DNA of 46,930 bases from an uncultured Thiohalocapsa sp. (GTDB lineage Bacteria; Pseudomonadota; Gammaproteobacteria; Chromatiales; Chromatiaceae): contig NZ_CAJXWY010000032.1 of assembly GCF_913062725.1 (NCBI RefSeq), positions 1-46,930 on the forward strand, written 5' to 3'. Position 1 is the stretch's first letter; the number at the start of each line of letters is the position of its first letter. Below, piece after piece: positions 7,488-16,779 of the stretch. The translations under genes were made by a program, and so were the position numbers. Under the pieces are notes generated by a model. It was not told the origin of the DNA. It worked only from the letters and a program-made list of their open reading frames with translations, and made no database searches.

Positions 7488-9602
7488 ATGGCATTGGATC
7501 AGATCCCGGTCACGGGTCTCAAGCGGGTCGGTCCCAAGCTCGCCGAGCGTCTGCGCAAGCTGCGTATCCAGACGGTGGCGGATCTGCTGTTCCATCTGCC
7601 CGCCCGCTACCAGGACCGTTCCCGGCTGCGCCCGCTGGCGACCCTTCACGACGGCGACGAGGTGCTGGTGGAGGGCGTGGTGGTCGACGCCCAGATCAGC
7701 CACGGCCGGCGCCGCTCGCTCAAGGTCTGGCTGCGGGACGAGGCGGGCGGCGGACTGATGCTGCGGTTTTTCCATTTCTCCCGGGTGCAGATCGAGGGGA
7801 TGGGCATGGGCAAGCGCCTGCGCTGCTTCGGCGAGGTGCGCCAGGGGCCGCAGACGCTGGAGATGGTGCATCCCGAGGTCCAGTACCGGGTCGACGATAC
7901 GCCGGGCGCCGTCGGCGATGGCGCGGCGGTGGACGTGCCACTCACGCCCATTTATCCCTCCACCGAGGGCCTGCAGCAGATCACCTGGCGCGGCCTCACG
8001 GATCAGGCGCTGGCGCTGCTCGCCGCGCATCCCCGGGCGCTGTCGGATCTGGTGCCGGCGGCCATCGCCGACCCCCTGGGCCTGCCGGCGCTGCACAGGG
8101 CCATTGAGATCGTCCACCGTCCGCCGGCGGACGCGCCGGTGCAGGCGCTGGTGGAGCGCCGTCATCCCGCATGTCTGCGACTCGCCTTCGACGAAATGCT
8201 GGCCCACCAATTGGCCCTGCGGCGGCTGCGTGCGCAGCGGCGCCATCTGATGGCGGCGGCCCTCGGCGACGGCGGGACGCTGTGCGGCCGCCTCCTGGCG
8301 GCGTTGCCCTTCCCGCTCACCGGCGCACAACGTCGTGTGTTGCAGGAGATTCAGCGGGATCTCGCCGGCGCCCGGCCGATGATGCGGCTGCTGCAGGGGG
8401 ATGTGGGCGCCGGCAAGACCGTGGTGGCCGCCCTGGCGGCCTTGCGGGCGGTGGAATGCGGTCGGCAGGCGGCGCTGATGGCGCCCACCGAGCTCCTCGC
8501 CGAGCAGCACCGCAAGAGCCTGGCGGCGTGGCTCGAGCCCCTCGGCATCGAGATCGCCTGGCTCTCCGGCCGGCACAAGGGCGCCGAGCGCTCGGCCGCA
8601 CTCGCGCGGATTGCCGCCGGCGAGAGCCAGGTCATCGTCGGCACCCATGCGCTGTTCCAGCAGGACGTCGCCTTCGCGGCGCTGGGGCTGGTGATCATCG
8701 ACGAGCAGCACCGCTTCGGCGTGCATCAGCGCATGGCCCTGCGCGAAAAGGGGGCGGACGGCGGCCGCCTGCCACACCAGCTCATCATGACCGCCACGCC
8801 CATCCCGCGCTCCCTCGCCATGGCGGTGTACGCGGATCTGGATTTATCCGTCATCGACGAGCTACCGCCGGGGCGCACCCCCATCAAGACCGTGGCGGTG
8901 CCGGACAGCCGCCGCGACGAAGTCATCGAGCGCGTGCGCAGCGCCTGCGGCGCCGGTCGCCAGGCCTATTGGGTCTGCACCCTGGTGGAAGAGTCCGAGG
9001 CCCTGCAGGCCCAGGCCGCGGAGGATGCCGCCGCGGATCTGCGCGAGCGCCTGCAGGACCTGCGCATCGGCCTGGTGCACGGGCGCGTGAAGGCCGGCGA
9101 GCGCGAACCGGTCATGGCCGCCTTCGCCGCCGGCGAGCTGGACCTGCTGGTGGCCACCACCGTCATCGAGGTGGGCGTGGACGTGCCCAACGCCAGCCTG
9201 ATGATCATCGAGAATCCGGAGCGCCTCGGCCTTGCGCAACTCCACCAGCTGCGCGGGCGCGTCGGCCGCGGCGACGTGGAGAGCTTCTGCCTGCTGCTCT
9301 ACCACGCGCCCCTCACCGCGGCGGCGCGGGAGCGCCTGGCGATCCTGCGCCGCGAGACCAGCGGCTTTGCCATCGCCGATGCGGACCTGCGCATGCGCGG
9401 CGCCGGCGAGGTGCTCGGCACCCGGCAGGCGGGGATGGCGGCGTTCCGGCTCGCCGATCCCCTGCGCGACAAGGATCTGGTACGTGCGGCCCAGCAGGGC
9501 GCCGATCAGCTGCTGGCGGACCGCTCGCCCGCCGGTGGCGAGCGCATCACCGCACTCATCCACCGCTGGCTCGGCGACCGCGAAACCTACGGGCACATTT
9601 GA
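7488..9602 (+). CDS. recG: ATP-dependent DNA helicase RecG
   Basis: RecG is a branch-migrating double-stranded DNA translocase that remodels stalled forks and recombination intermediates. The 704-residue product starts with a helix-hairpin-helix-like section (VTGLKRVGPKLAERLRKL). Next comes the OB wedge domain, with DLLFHLPARYQDRS at its entrance. Superfamily 2 motifs follow: Walker A GDVGAGKT, the DEQH box in VIIDEQHRFGVHQR, TATPIPRSLAM, the TVIEVGVDVPNA region and QLHQLRGRVGRG. The C-terminus has the RecG signature DLRMRGAGEVLGTRQAG. Length matches the family (about 690). ATG 7488 is chosen because the 23 residues before it are low-complexity and overlap the yjbQ start. Confidence 0.97.
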   Translation: MALDQIPVTGLKRVGPKLAERLRKLRIQTVADLLFHLPARYQDRSRLRPLATLHDGDEVLVEGVVVDAQISHGRRRSLKVWLRDEAGGGLMLRFFHFSRVQIEGMGMGKRLRCFGEVRQGPQTLEMVHPEVQYRVDDTPGAVGDGAAVDVPLTPIYPSTEGLQQITWRGLTDQALALLAAHPRALSDLVPAAIADPLGLPALHRAIEIVHRPPADAPVQALVERRHPACLRLAFDEMLAHQLALRRLRAQRRHLMAAALGDGGTLCGRLLAALPFPLTGAQRRVLQEIQRDLAGARPMMRLLQGDVGAGKTVVAALAALRAVECGRQAALMAPTELLAEQHRKSLAAWLEPLGIEIAWLSGRHKGAERSAALARIAAGESQVIVGTHALFQQDVAFAALGLVIIDEQHRFGVHQRMALREKGADGGRLPHQLIMTATPIPRSLAMAVYADLDLSVIDELPPGRTPIKTVAVPDSRRDEVIERVRSACGAGRQAYWVCTLVEESEALQAQAAEDAAADLRERLQDLRIGLVHGRVKAGEREPVMAAFAAGELDLLVATTVIEVGVDVPNASLMIIENPERLGLAQLHQLRGRVGRGDVESFCLLLYHAPLTAAARERLAILRRETSGFAIADADLRMRGAGEVLGTRQAGMAAFRLADPLRDKDLVRAAQQGADQLLADRSPAGGERITALIHRWLGDRETYGHI

Positions 9603-9649
9603 GCGTCCGGTGTGTCAGCCCCATTGCGGGCGCCCGGTCCTTCGTCCTA

Positions 9650-11134
9650 TCAATCCCGCGACGGCTCCCGGCCCACGTCCTCGAGATTCAGTCCGGCGGT
9701 CTCGATGCGAAACAGCCAGGTAATCAGAGCCCCGGCGATGGAGGTGCCGATCAGGATCATCAACAGGTTCTGAGTGCCGATATCGGCCAGCAATACCGGA
9801 AATAGGAAGGCGGTGGTCACAGCGCCGATCTTGGCGAAGGAGGCAGCGAATCCGGCGCCCTTGCCACGGATGGCGGTGGGGAAAACTTCACCGGCGATCA
9901 GGTAGGTCTGCGCGTTGGGGCCGAGGTTGGTCATGAAGTTGAAGAGCATAAAGCCGCCGAAGAGCAGGAACATCTGGGTGGCGCCGCTGGTATTGAGCGA
10001 CAAGGCCGCCAGGGCCAGACCCGCGGCGCAGCCGATGAAGCCGATCACCTGCAGGCGCACCCGGCCGATGCGATCGGCGAGAAAGACGGCCGCCAGGATG
10101 CCGATAATCAACAATAGATCGAGTATCGCCGCACCCTTGGCGGCGATGATGTCATTGCTGATGATGTCGGCAATGTTGTGAGGGCTGTCGGTTTTATGAC
10201 CGACGGTTGCGGCGAGGATGGTGGGCGTGAAGATGCCGATCCCATAGGTGCCAAGATCCTGCAGGAACCAGGGCAATGACGCAAAGACTGTGGCGCGGCG
10301 ATTGGCTCTGGAGAAGAGTGCGCCGAATCCCGTGGCGCGGCGCCGCTCGTCCGACGCGGTGGCCGTCTCCGCTAATTCAATGCCCTGAGGATACTGCGGC
10401 TCGCGTGCGAGGAGCCGCTGGATTTCGTGCTCCGCCTGCGCTTTCTCGCCTCTCGAGAGTAGCCACTGGGCGCTGTCACTGATATAGAAGCGGCCGATGA
10501 TTACCAGGATCGCGGGGATGATGGCTGATGCATACATCCACCGCCAGGCGGTGACCTCCGGGATGTTGGCGAGAATGAGATAGCCGACCGCCGTACCCAC
10601 CAAGGCACCCACGGCCTGGAAGCCGAACGCACCCAGTACCATCTTACCCCGGTCCTTGCTGGGAATGCTTTCCGAGATCACGAGATGGGCCGTGGGATAG
10701 TCACAGCCCAATGCGGCCCCCATGCCCAGTAGGAAGATCGCTGTCCAGAGCCAGGACGGGCTGAAGACCAAGGCGACCAGGAAGCCCACGAAAATGATCA
10801 GCTCGGTGATGAACATGCGCTTGCGACCGAAGCGATCGGAGAGGCCGCCGAGTGCCGTTGCACCGATGAGGATACCGGCGAGGACTGCTGCGCCAATGAT
10901 GCCTTTCTGGGAAGGGGTGAGGGTGAATTCCACCACCATCAGAGGCAGTGCGACACCCGTCATGAAGACGACCATACCCTCGAAGAACTTGCCGGCTGTT
11001 GCCAATAGCCAGATGCGCTTTTGCATGCTGGTGAGCGGCACGAAGTTGGTCTCCGTGCCATCCCGCCAGACGGGCGTCTCATCGATGTAGTTTTGGACAC
11101 TGCGGGGCGGTGTTGGCCCTGTGTTCACTGCCAT
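9650..11134 (-). CDS. MFS transporter of the sugar/metabolite porter type
   Basis: A 494-residue permease. The soluble N-terminus of about 40 residues includes NYIDETPVWRDGT, and the first helix follows (WLLATAGKFFEGMVVFMTG). The motif-A loop is GGLSDRFGRKRMF, with the charged cytoplasmic loop PSKDRGKMVLGAFGFQAVG after helix 4. A large central loop (about residues 220-260) follows helix 6, and PTAIRGKGAGFAAS in the C-terminal half resembles the PETKG-like region of sugar porters. Substrate is not predictable from sequence. ATG 11134 is preceded by GAGGACG, which decides the start over in-frame codons further upstream. The gene and its leader look less GC-rich and less codon-biased than its neighbours, which suggests acquisition by transfer. 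It is convergent with recG. Confidence 0.85.
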   Translation of the reverse strand: MAVNTGPTPPRSVQNYIDETPVWRDGTETNFVPLTSMQKRIWLLATAGKFFEGMVVFMTGVALPLMVVEFTLTPSQKGIIGAAVLAGILIGATALGGLSDRFGRKRMFITELIIFVGFLVALVFSPSWLWTAIFLLGMGAALGCDYPTAHLVISESIPSKDRGKMVLGAFGFQAVGALVGTAVGYLILANIPEVTAWRWMYASAIIPAILVIIGRFYISDSAQWLLSRGEKAQAEHEIQRLLAREPQYPQGIELAETATASDERRRATGFGALFSRANRRATVFASLPWFLQDLGTYGIGIFTPTILAATVGHKTDSPHNIADIISNDIIAAKGAAILDLLLIIGILAAVFLADRIGRVRLQVIGFIGCAAGLALAALSLNTSGATQMFLLFGGFMLFNFMTNLGPNAQTYLIAGEVFPTAIRGKGAGFAASFAKIGAVTTAFLFPVLLADIGTQNLLMILIGTSIAGALITWLFRIETAGLNLEDVGREPSRD

Positions 11135-11492
11135 GAAATACGTCCTCGAGCGGCGTGTCGGTTTACAGATGCGAGAAGACCGCGGAGGCCGCAGCTCCGA
11201 AGCCGCCGTCACCGTAATTGACACGCTTGAACACGGCATGACGGTTCCTTGACCTTTTAATGACAAGGCCGAGCCATATCGTTATCGTGAAAGGCGAGAG
11301 CAATCACGCTGAATGGCACAAACGATTGTCCTGCCGTTTTCGGTATAGGAGATGTCCCAACACCGCAGGTGAGGTGCTGCGGGAGCATCCGGGTCGGCGC
11401 AACGGGTTGCCGGGCTGTGTGGATACGCCATGCCAAGCCCGCAGCGTACTTCGGCCCGGGTGGCGCCCAGGCCGCATGGATGGTGACGGTGC
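11135..11492. other. Intergenic region between mtgA and the MFS gene
   Basis: About 360 bases with lower GC than the genome average, especially 11250-11350. It should hold the MFS promoter (minus strand) and the end of the mtgA transcript. CCTTG and CAAGG arms flank an AT-rich centre around 11251-11272 and could be an imperfect operator, but the match is weak. No gene is supported. Confidence 0.4.
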
Positions 11493-12299
11493 TCAGGGCG
11501 GAGCCCGGCCGCCTCGCGCGGATGCATTGGCTTGGGCGGGCGTTGAGGCGCGCAGCGGCCAAACACCGTCCAGATAGGCGATGCCGCCCAACTGGCGCAT
11601 CTGCCGACGGATCCAGCGGCTGCGGCGCTCGACGTAGGCAGTCGGTGCCGCCGCCCGATAGCGCTCCGGGTTGGGCAGCACCGCCGCGAGGCTGGCGGCC
11701 TGCGTGGCAGTCAGCGCCGCCGCCGGGCGCTCGAAGAAGCGCCAGGCTGCGGCGCCGACGCCGAAGGTGCTCGGGCCGAACTGGGCGATGTTGAGATACA
11801 CCTCCAGGATACGCTCCTTCGGCCACAGCGCCTCGATCACCAGCGTCAGCCAGGCTTCCAACGCCTTGCGCAACGGGTCGCGGCCCGGCCACAGGAAGAG
11901 GTTTTTCGCCGTCTGCTGGCTGATGGTGCTGGCGCCGCGCAGGCGTCCGCCGGAGCGGTATTCGGCCCAGGCCTGGCGCAGCTGGACCAGGTCGAAGCCG
12001 ACGTGCTCCGGAAAGCGTTGGTCTTCGGCGGCCACCGCCGCGAGCGCCATCACCGGCGGGATGACGTCGGCGTCCACCCATTCGTGAAACAGGCGCGGTC
12101 TGGGCGCCCCCGACCCGGTGGCGCTGATCCAGTGGCGCACCATGAACGCCGATGTCGGCGGATCGACCCAGCGCAGCGGCGCCACCAACAGCACAGACAG
12201 CAGGACGCCCGCCCCCAAGACGATGCCGACCGCCTTGATGAGCATGCCGGGGCGCCGGTGGCGGCTCGCGCGGCGCTTGGTACGTCGGGTCTTGCTCAC
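11493..12299 (-). CDS. mtgA: Monofunctional peptidoglycan glycosyltransferase
   Basis: MtgA polymerises lipid II into glycan strands at the inner membrane without a transpeptidase domain. The 268-residue product has a basic N-terminus, one membrane anchor (IKAVGIVLGAGVLLSVLLVA) and a single GT51 domain. Motifs in order: AAEDQRFPEHVGFD with catalytic Glu92, RGASTISQQTAKNLFLW, RKALEAWLTLVIE and KERILEVYLNIAQFGPSTFG. The start is a GTG at 12299. It lies 96 bases downstream of the phytochrome gene on the same strand, so co-transcription with the photosensor genes is possible but not shown. The C-terminal 25 residues are Ala/Arg-rich and unconserved. Confidence 0.95.
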   Translation of the reverse strand: MSKTRRTKRRASRHRRPGMLIKAVGIVLGAGVLLSVLLVAPLRWVDPPTSAFMVRHWISATGSGAPRPRLFHEWVDADVIPPVMALAAVAAEDQRFPEHVGFDLVQLRQAWAEYRSGGRLRGASTISQQTAKNLFLWPGRDPLRKALEAWLTLVIEALWPKERILEVYLNIAQFGPSTFGVGAAAWRFFERPAAALTATQAASLAAVLPNPERYRAAAPTAYVERRSRWIRRQMRQLGGIAYLDGVWPLRASTPAQANASARGGRAPP

Positions 12300-12395
12300 G
12301 GGCTCAGGCTTGGCATGGACGCCCCGTCGGGCGGCTGGCGGTCCCGGATCAGACGCCGCCGGGCGGGGCCCCGGGGCGTCGCGCGGGCGGCGGTG

Positions 12396-13979
12396 TCAGT
12401 CCCGCAGCAGGTCCGTGTTCAGATGTCGCAGCAACAGGCCACGAAACTTCTTGGCGCTCAGCAGCACCGTATCGCTCCAGGGCTCGGCATGGCCGGTTTT
12501 GGTCTCCAGCCAGGCGGCGAAGGAGCTGCGGGGCGAGCGCGTGGTGCTCTGACTGTCGAAGAGCTTGCTCTTGCGCGGATCGCCCGCCCAGTGGACCACC
12601 TGCGGCTGCTCGGGGCGAAACCAGAGAAAGTATCGCTCGAAGCGCTCGCCGTCGCGGTAGGCGCCGACGCGCACCGCCAGCAGGCCGCTGGCGGTGCGCT
12701 GATAGGCGGCCGCCGGTGAATACAGGATGGGTAGGGCGTTGGTCGCGAAGATGGGCTCAGGATGCGTACCCTCCAGCCAGGTCAAAAGCGCCTGCACCTG
12801 CGCTGGTGAGGGCGTGCTGCCGTAGCTGGCGAGCTCGCCGCCCCGGGCGTCCGCGAGCACGGCGCCGTCGGCCCGGACCAGCTTGAGCAGGGCGTGGGCG
12901 ACGTGGAAGTCGCGGTCGGCGCCGGTCTCGAAGGCGGCGATGCCCGCCGCCAGCCGGGCGATGTCCCGATCACTGTCGCTGACCGCGGCGAGCCTGCGGC
13001 TGGTCTGGTAACCGGAGACGCCGAGGGCGAAGACCTGCACGAGATCGGCGCAGCGCTCGCGCAGTTGCAAGGCTAACGCGCGCGGCTCGTGATGATGGCA
13101 GGCGATGAGTCCCCAGAGCGACTCGTTCAGCACCACCGAAAAGGACAGGGACGCGGTCACCTCCATGTTGTGGAGGTATTCGATGTGCACCGGCGAGACG
13201 GCGCGCAGGTCCGACTGGGTCAGGTCCGACGTGAAGCCAGAGGCGGCGACGATGGGCTCAGGTGCAGCATTCACGTCCGGGATTTGACGGTGCCGGTTGG
13301 CGAGATAGAGGTCTCTGGCAATTTGCGGGATGTCCGAGGCGGGGTAGCGCAGGCCAAGATAGGGGGCGAGACCGGGCTCGGCGGCCTCGGCGATGACCTC
13401 GCCACAGCCGTCGGGCAGAAAACGATAGACCATCACACGCCCGAACCCGCTCAAGTGCTGCATTTGCTCCGCCAGGAGCCGACAGTGTGCCTCCCACTCC
13501 TGCGCCGTGTGGGGCATGCGGTAGAGGGCGTGGGGCACCGGCCGCAGGGCGTGCTGCTGTTGCGCGCTCGGCAGGGCCGGTTCCAGTTCCAACAGCCAAT
13601 GCTCGGCGGTGCGAGAGAGCATCGCGTCCAACGGGCCACGCGGGCCGCCGGTCAAGTCCGCCAGCACGAGCTTCTCGGCATGTCCGGTGCGCGGCGGCGG
13701 CGCGCTGGCGAGCGCCTGCTCCAGCGCTGCTGCCGCTTCGGGGCGCAGCCCCGCCTCGGCGCCGGCGGCGCGCGTCCGGTCCAGCAACTGCCGCAGTGGC
13801 AGGCCGAGGGCGTGCTCGGGCGGCACGCCGAGCCAGGCCTCGAGATCCGCGCTGGCGCACCGAATACCGCCGTCGCCAATGCATCCGCCGAGCAGCGCGC
13901 CATAGGGCTGGATGGCCCCGATGCGGTTCAGCGCCTCGCGCTCGCAGGCCTCGATGAAACCAGGGTCCAGATCGGTCAT
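12396..13979 (-). CDS. bphP: Bacteriophytochrome photosensory module (PAS-GAF-PHY) lacking an output domain
   Basis: A 527-residue red/far-red light sensor built only of the photosensory core. The PAS part begins with EACEREALNRIGAIQPYGAL; Cys12 sits where bacteriophytochromes attach biliverdin. The GAF domain has VMVYRF (Tyr185), RYPASDIPQIARDLY (Asp216), VSPVHIEYLHNM (His265) and WGLIACHH. These are the chromophore-pocket residues known from Deinococcus BphP (Tyr176, Asp207, His260, His290 region). The PHY domain has the tongue motifs WAG (residues 464-466) and PRSSF (483-487), with Arg484 as the Asp partner. The protein ends at LLLRHLNTDLLRD, right after PHY, where a histidine kinase or cyclase normally follows. 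Tyr212 replaces the usual Phe of the PASDIP segment. The gene is preceded by heme oxygenase after 40 bases. No response regulator is nearby. A false stop caused by a frameshift is unlikely because mtgA starts 97 bases later. Confidence 0.93.
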   Translation of the reverse strand: MTDLDPGFIEACEREALNRIGAIQPYGALLGGCIGDGGIRCASADLEAWLGVPPEHALGLPLRQLLDRTRAAGAEAGLRPEAAAALEQALASAPPPRTGHAEKLVLADLTGGPRGPLDAMLSRTAEHWLLELEPALPSAQQQHALRPVPHALYRMPHTAQEWEAHCRLLAEQMQHLSGFGRVMVYRFLPDGCGEVIAEAAEPGLAPYLGLRYPASDIPQIARDLYLANRHRQIPDVNAAPEPIVAASGFTSDLTQSDLRAVSPVHIEYLHNMEVTASLSFSVVLNESLWGLIACHHHEPRALALQLRERCADLVQVFALGVSGYQTSRRLAAVSDSDRDIARLAAGIAAFETGADRDFHVAHALLKLVRADGAVLADARGGELASYGSTPSPAQVQALLTWLEGTHPEPIFATNALPILYSPAAAYQRTASGLLAVRVGAYRDGERFERYFLWFRPEQPQVVHWAGDPRKSKLFDSQSTTRSPRSSFAAWLETKTGHAEPWSDTVLLSAKKFRGLLLRHLNTDLLRD

Positions 13980-14019
13980 CCGCGTTCGGCTTGGCTCGTT
14001 GTTGGCGGTTGGTTTGTCG

Positions 14020-14886
14020 TCAGGTGCTGGTCCGCTCGGTCGGGGGCAAGTCCGAGACGTCGCTCGGGCAGCCCGGAGAACCGCGCGTTTGGCCATGGGT
14101 TGCGTTGGCCCCGGCCCTGGCAAAGGCGGCGTGCATGACCTCGAAGGTGCTCAGGGCGCCGTTCAGCACCGCGGGCACGCTGTGCGGCAACTGTACCGCC
14201 CAGGTCTCCAGCGCGCGACCGAAGCATCGCCAGTCACCGGTCCGGCGGTGACTGCGGAACTCGAGGAAGGCAGTGGGGAGGGGCACAGCCGCCGCCTGCG
14301 CGGCCTGTGGGCCGCCCGCGGGTGGACTGAGCGCGACGTGCTGCCCGTTGCCGGTGCCGCCGTCGGTGGAGTCGCCGCACGACCTGGCGGCGCATGCGGC
14401 GGGCCAGTGGCTGCGCAGGCGTCTGGCGATGACCTGCCCACCGAGGGTCGCGCCCTCCAGCACATAAAGCCCGCCCAGGGCCATCGCCGTGCGTTGGGTG
14501 CCGGCGGCGCTCAAGCGCCGGTCGATCTCGCTGCGCAAGTCTTCGGCCGGCGGCGGCTCGGCGGCCGCCGAGCCCCGCAGCGCCCGTAAGTCCTGTTGCA
14601 GGGCCGGCAGTTTTGGGGCGATGCCCAGGGCAGTGAGGAGGGGTGGTGGCACGGCGGCGTAGAGGGCGGGCTCCAGGGCTGCGTAGACGCCGTGCAGGGT
14701 CAGCAGATAGTGCCCATAGCCGGCGTTGCTCGGCTGTGGGCCGAGCACGGTCTGCATGAGCGGCAGGGCTTCGGTGGCGGCGTGAATGGCCGCGGTGTGC
14801 TCGCGCAGTCGGCGCATCAGCCCGGGTGTCCCGCGGACCTGATCCGTTACCCGCTCGTCGCCCGTCTGTCGGGTGGCCGCGGTCAT
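14020..14886 (-). CDS. bphO: Heme oxygenase of the BphO type (biliverdin synthesis)
   Basis: Heme oxygenase opens heme to biliverdin, CO and iron; bacterial BphO supplies the chromophore of an adjacent phytochrome. The 288-residue product has the proximal heme-ligand segment LREHTAAIHAATEALPLMQ (His35 is the likely ligand) and GYGHYLLTLHGVYAALEPAL. The distal-helix signature is GGLYVLEGATLGGQVIARRL, as in bacterial heme oxygenases of this group. It is longer than the usual 190-210 residues. The extra length comes from an insertion rich in Gly, Ala and Pro after the distal helix and a Ser/Thr/Pro-rich C-terminal tail. The start ATG 14886 has no clear ribosome binding site, and ATG 14817 (MRRLREHTAAIH) is a possible shorter start. 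It is the first gene of the set bphO-bphP(-mtgA). Confidence 0.9.
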   Translation of the reverse strand: MTAATRQTGDERVTDQVRGTPGLMRRLREHTAAIHAATEALPLMQTVLGPQPSNAGYGHYLLTLHGVYAALEPALYAAVPPPLLTALGIAPKLPALQQDLRALRGSAAAEPPPAEDLRSEIDRRLSAAGTQRTAMALGGLYVLEGATLGGQVIARRLRSHWPAACAARSCGDSTDGGTGNGQHVALSPPAGGPQAAQAAAVPLPTAFLEFRSHRRTGDWRCFGRALETWAVQLPHSVPAVLNGALSTFEVMHAAFARAGANATHGQTRGSPGCPSDVSDLPPTERTST

Positions 14887-15620
14887 CGGCGCCGGGCGGG
14901 CTGCAGCCCATCGGTGGCGTCGAGGAAGAACGGCCCCCGCCGCCGGAGGAGTACCTCAGCGCGGCCGGCTGCCCGGCTGGATTCGGTCCACTGCACGAGG
15001 CGGCGGTTGCTTGAGACGGACATAACCGGTGGCGACGTCTTCCGGGTTGATATGGATGCTTTGGGCGCGCAGCTATTGCTCATTGGCGGTGCCCGCGAAT
15101 CGCAGTGCCTCGGTCCCGGCCCAACTCGCCCACGTCCGAGCCAATGCCACGCGCAGACAGTCAAGACTCGGCCGGGCCCGACGACGCGATCATACATCTG
15201 TCGCCCACGCGAAACGTCTGGCTTGGGCGGCCCGGCAGGGCATCAAGGCGCCGCGATCGCGCCACTGCGCCGGCGCCGCTCGTCGACGCCTCCGGTGGCG
15301 CCGGCTTAGGCGCAGGTCTGGCGAGCGGGTGCCGGGTTCGTTGATTACAGCCTGGTAACGCTACGGCAGCCCAGGATTAATGCGGTCCGTGGCACCCTCA
15401 CAACGGCGCGGTTTACGGGTCTTCGGGCTTAGCGGGCTCGGTGGTGGCCGAGGCACAGTGGGCAGACGCCCCCGTCAGCGCCGCGACAGCCTCCCTGCCG
15501 CCGGGCCGGTGGCCGCCGCCCGGCGGGCTGCGGCTTGCGGCGGACGGTTGATCGATGTCGGGTATCGACGCGCCGCGCCGACGGTGCGCAAAGCGCAACA
15601 CACTGCTGAGGAAAGTTCGC
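14887..15620. other. Divergent gap between bphO and moxR, possible decayed gene
   Basis: About 730 bases with no intact gene I can support. On the minus strand a frame from about 15193 to 14957 reads ...TEALRFAGTANEQ, a TAG stop (15075-15073), then LRAQSIHINPEDVATGYV, and then leaves the conserved-looking frame. A second minus frame over the last part reads MSVSSNRRLVQWTESS. This looks like a fragment with one stop and a frameshift, but I cannot name a family. The region must hold the promoters of bphO (leftward) and moxR (rightward); none is clear by eye. Confidence 0.35.
15608..15615 (+). promoter_or_regulatory. Ribosome binding site of moxR
   Basis: GAGGAAAG ends 5 bases before ATG 15621 and fixes this as the start of the MoxR ATPase, although the frame stays open upstream. 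Confidence 0.7.
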
Positions 15621-16658
<1,038 letters not shown>

Positions 16659-16779
16659 GGGGTGGGGTTTGGATACTGTCAGGATGCTCCGGCGGTTGCG
16701 CGGCGGCGGCAGGCGTGCGGCGCCGGTCTTGCGCCGTCGCGATGGCTGCTCGACACTGTACTGACTCTGAAGGCGCGCC

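Noticed and set aside
7434..8777. Long minus-strand frame inside recG
   Set aside because: His/Gln/Arg-rich, no recognisable motif, fully antisense to well-conserved recG helicase motifs.
14883..15197. 104-codon minus-strand frame before bphO
   Set aside because: Composition is random-looking (Arg/Pro/Ser) and the more protein-like pieces are in another frame with a stop. Treated as possible remnant only.
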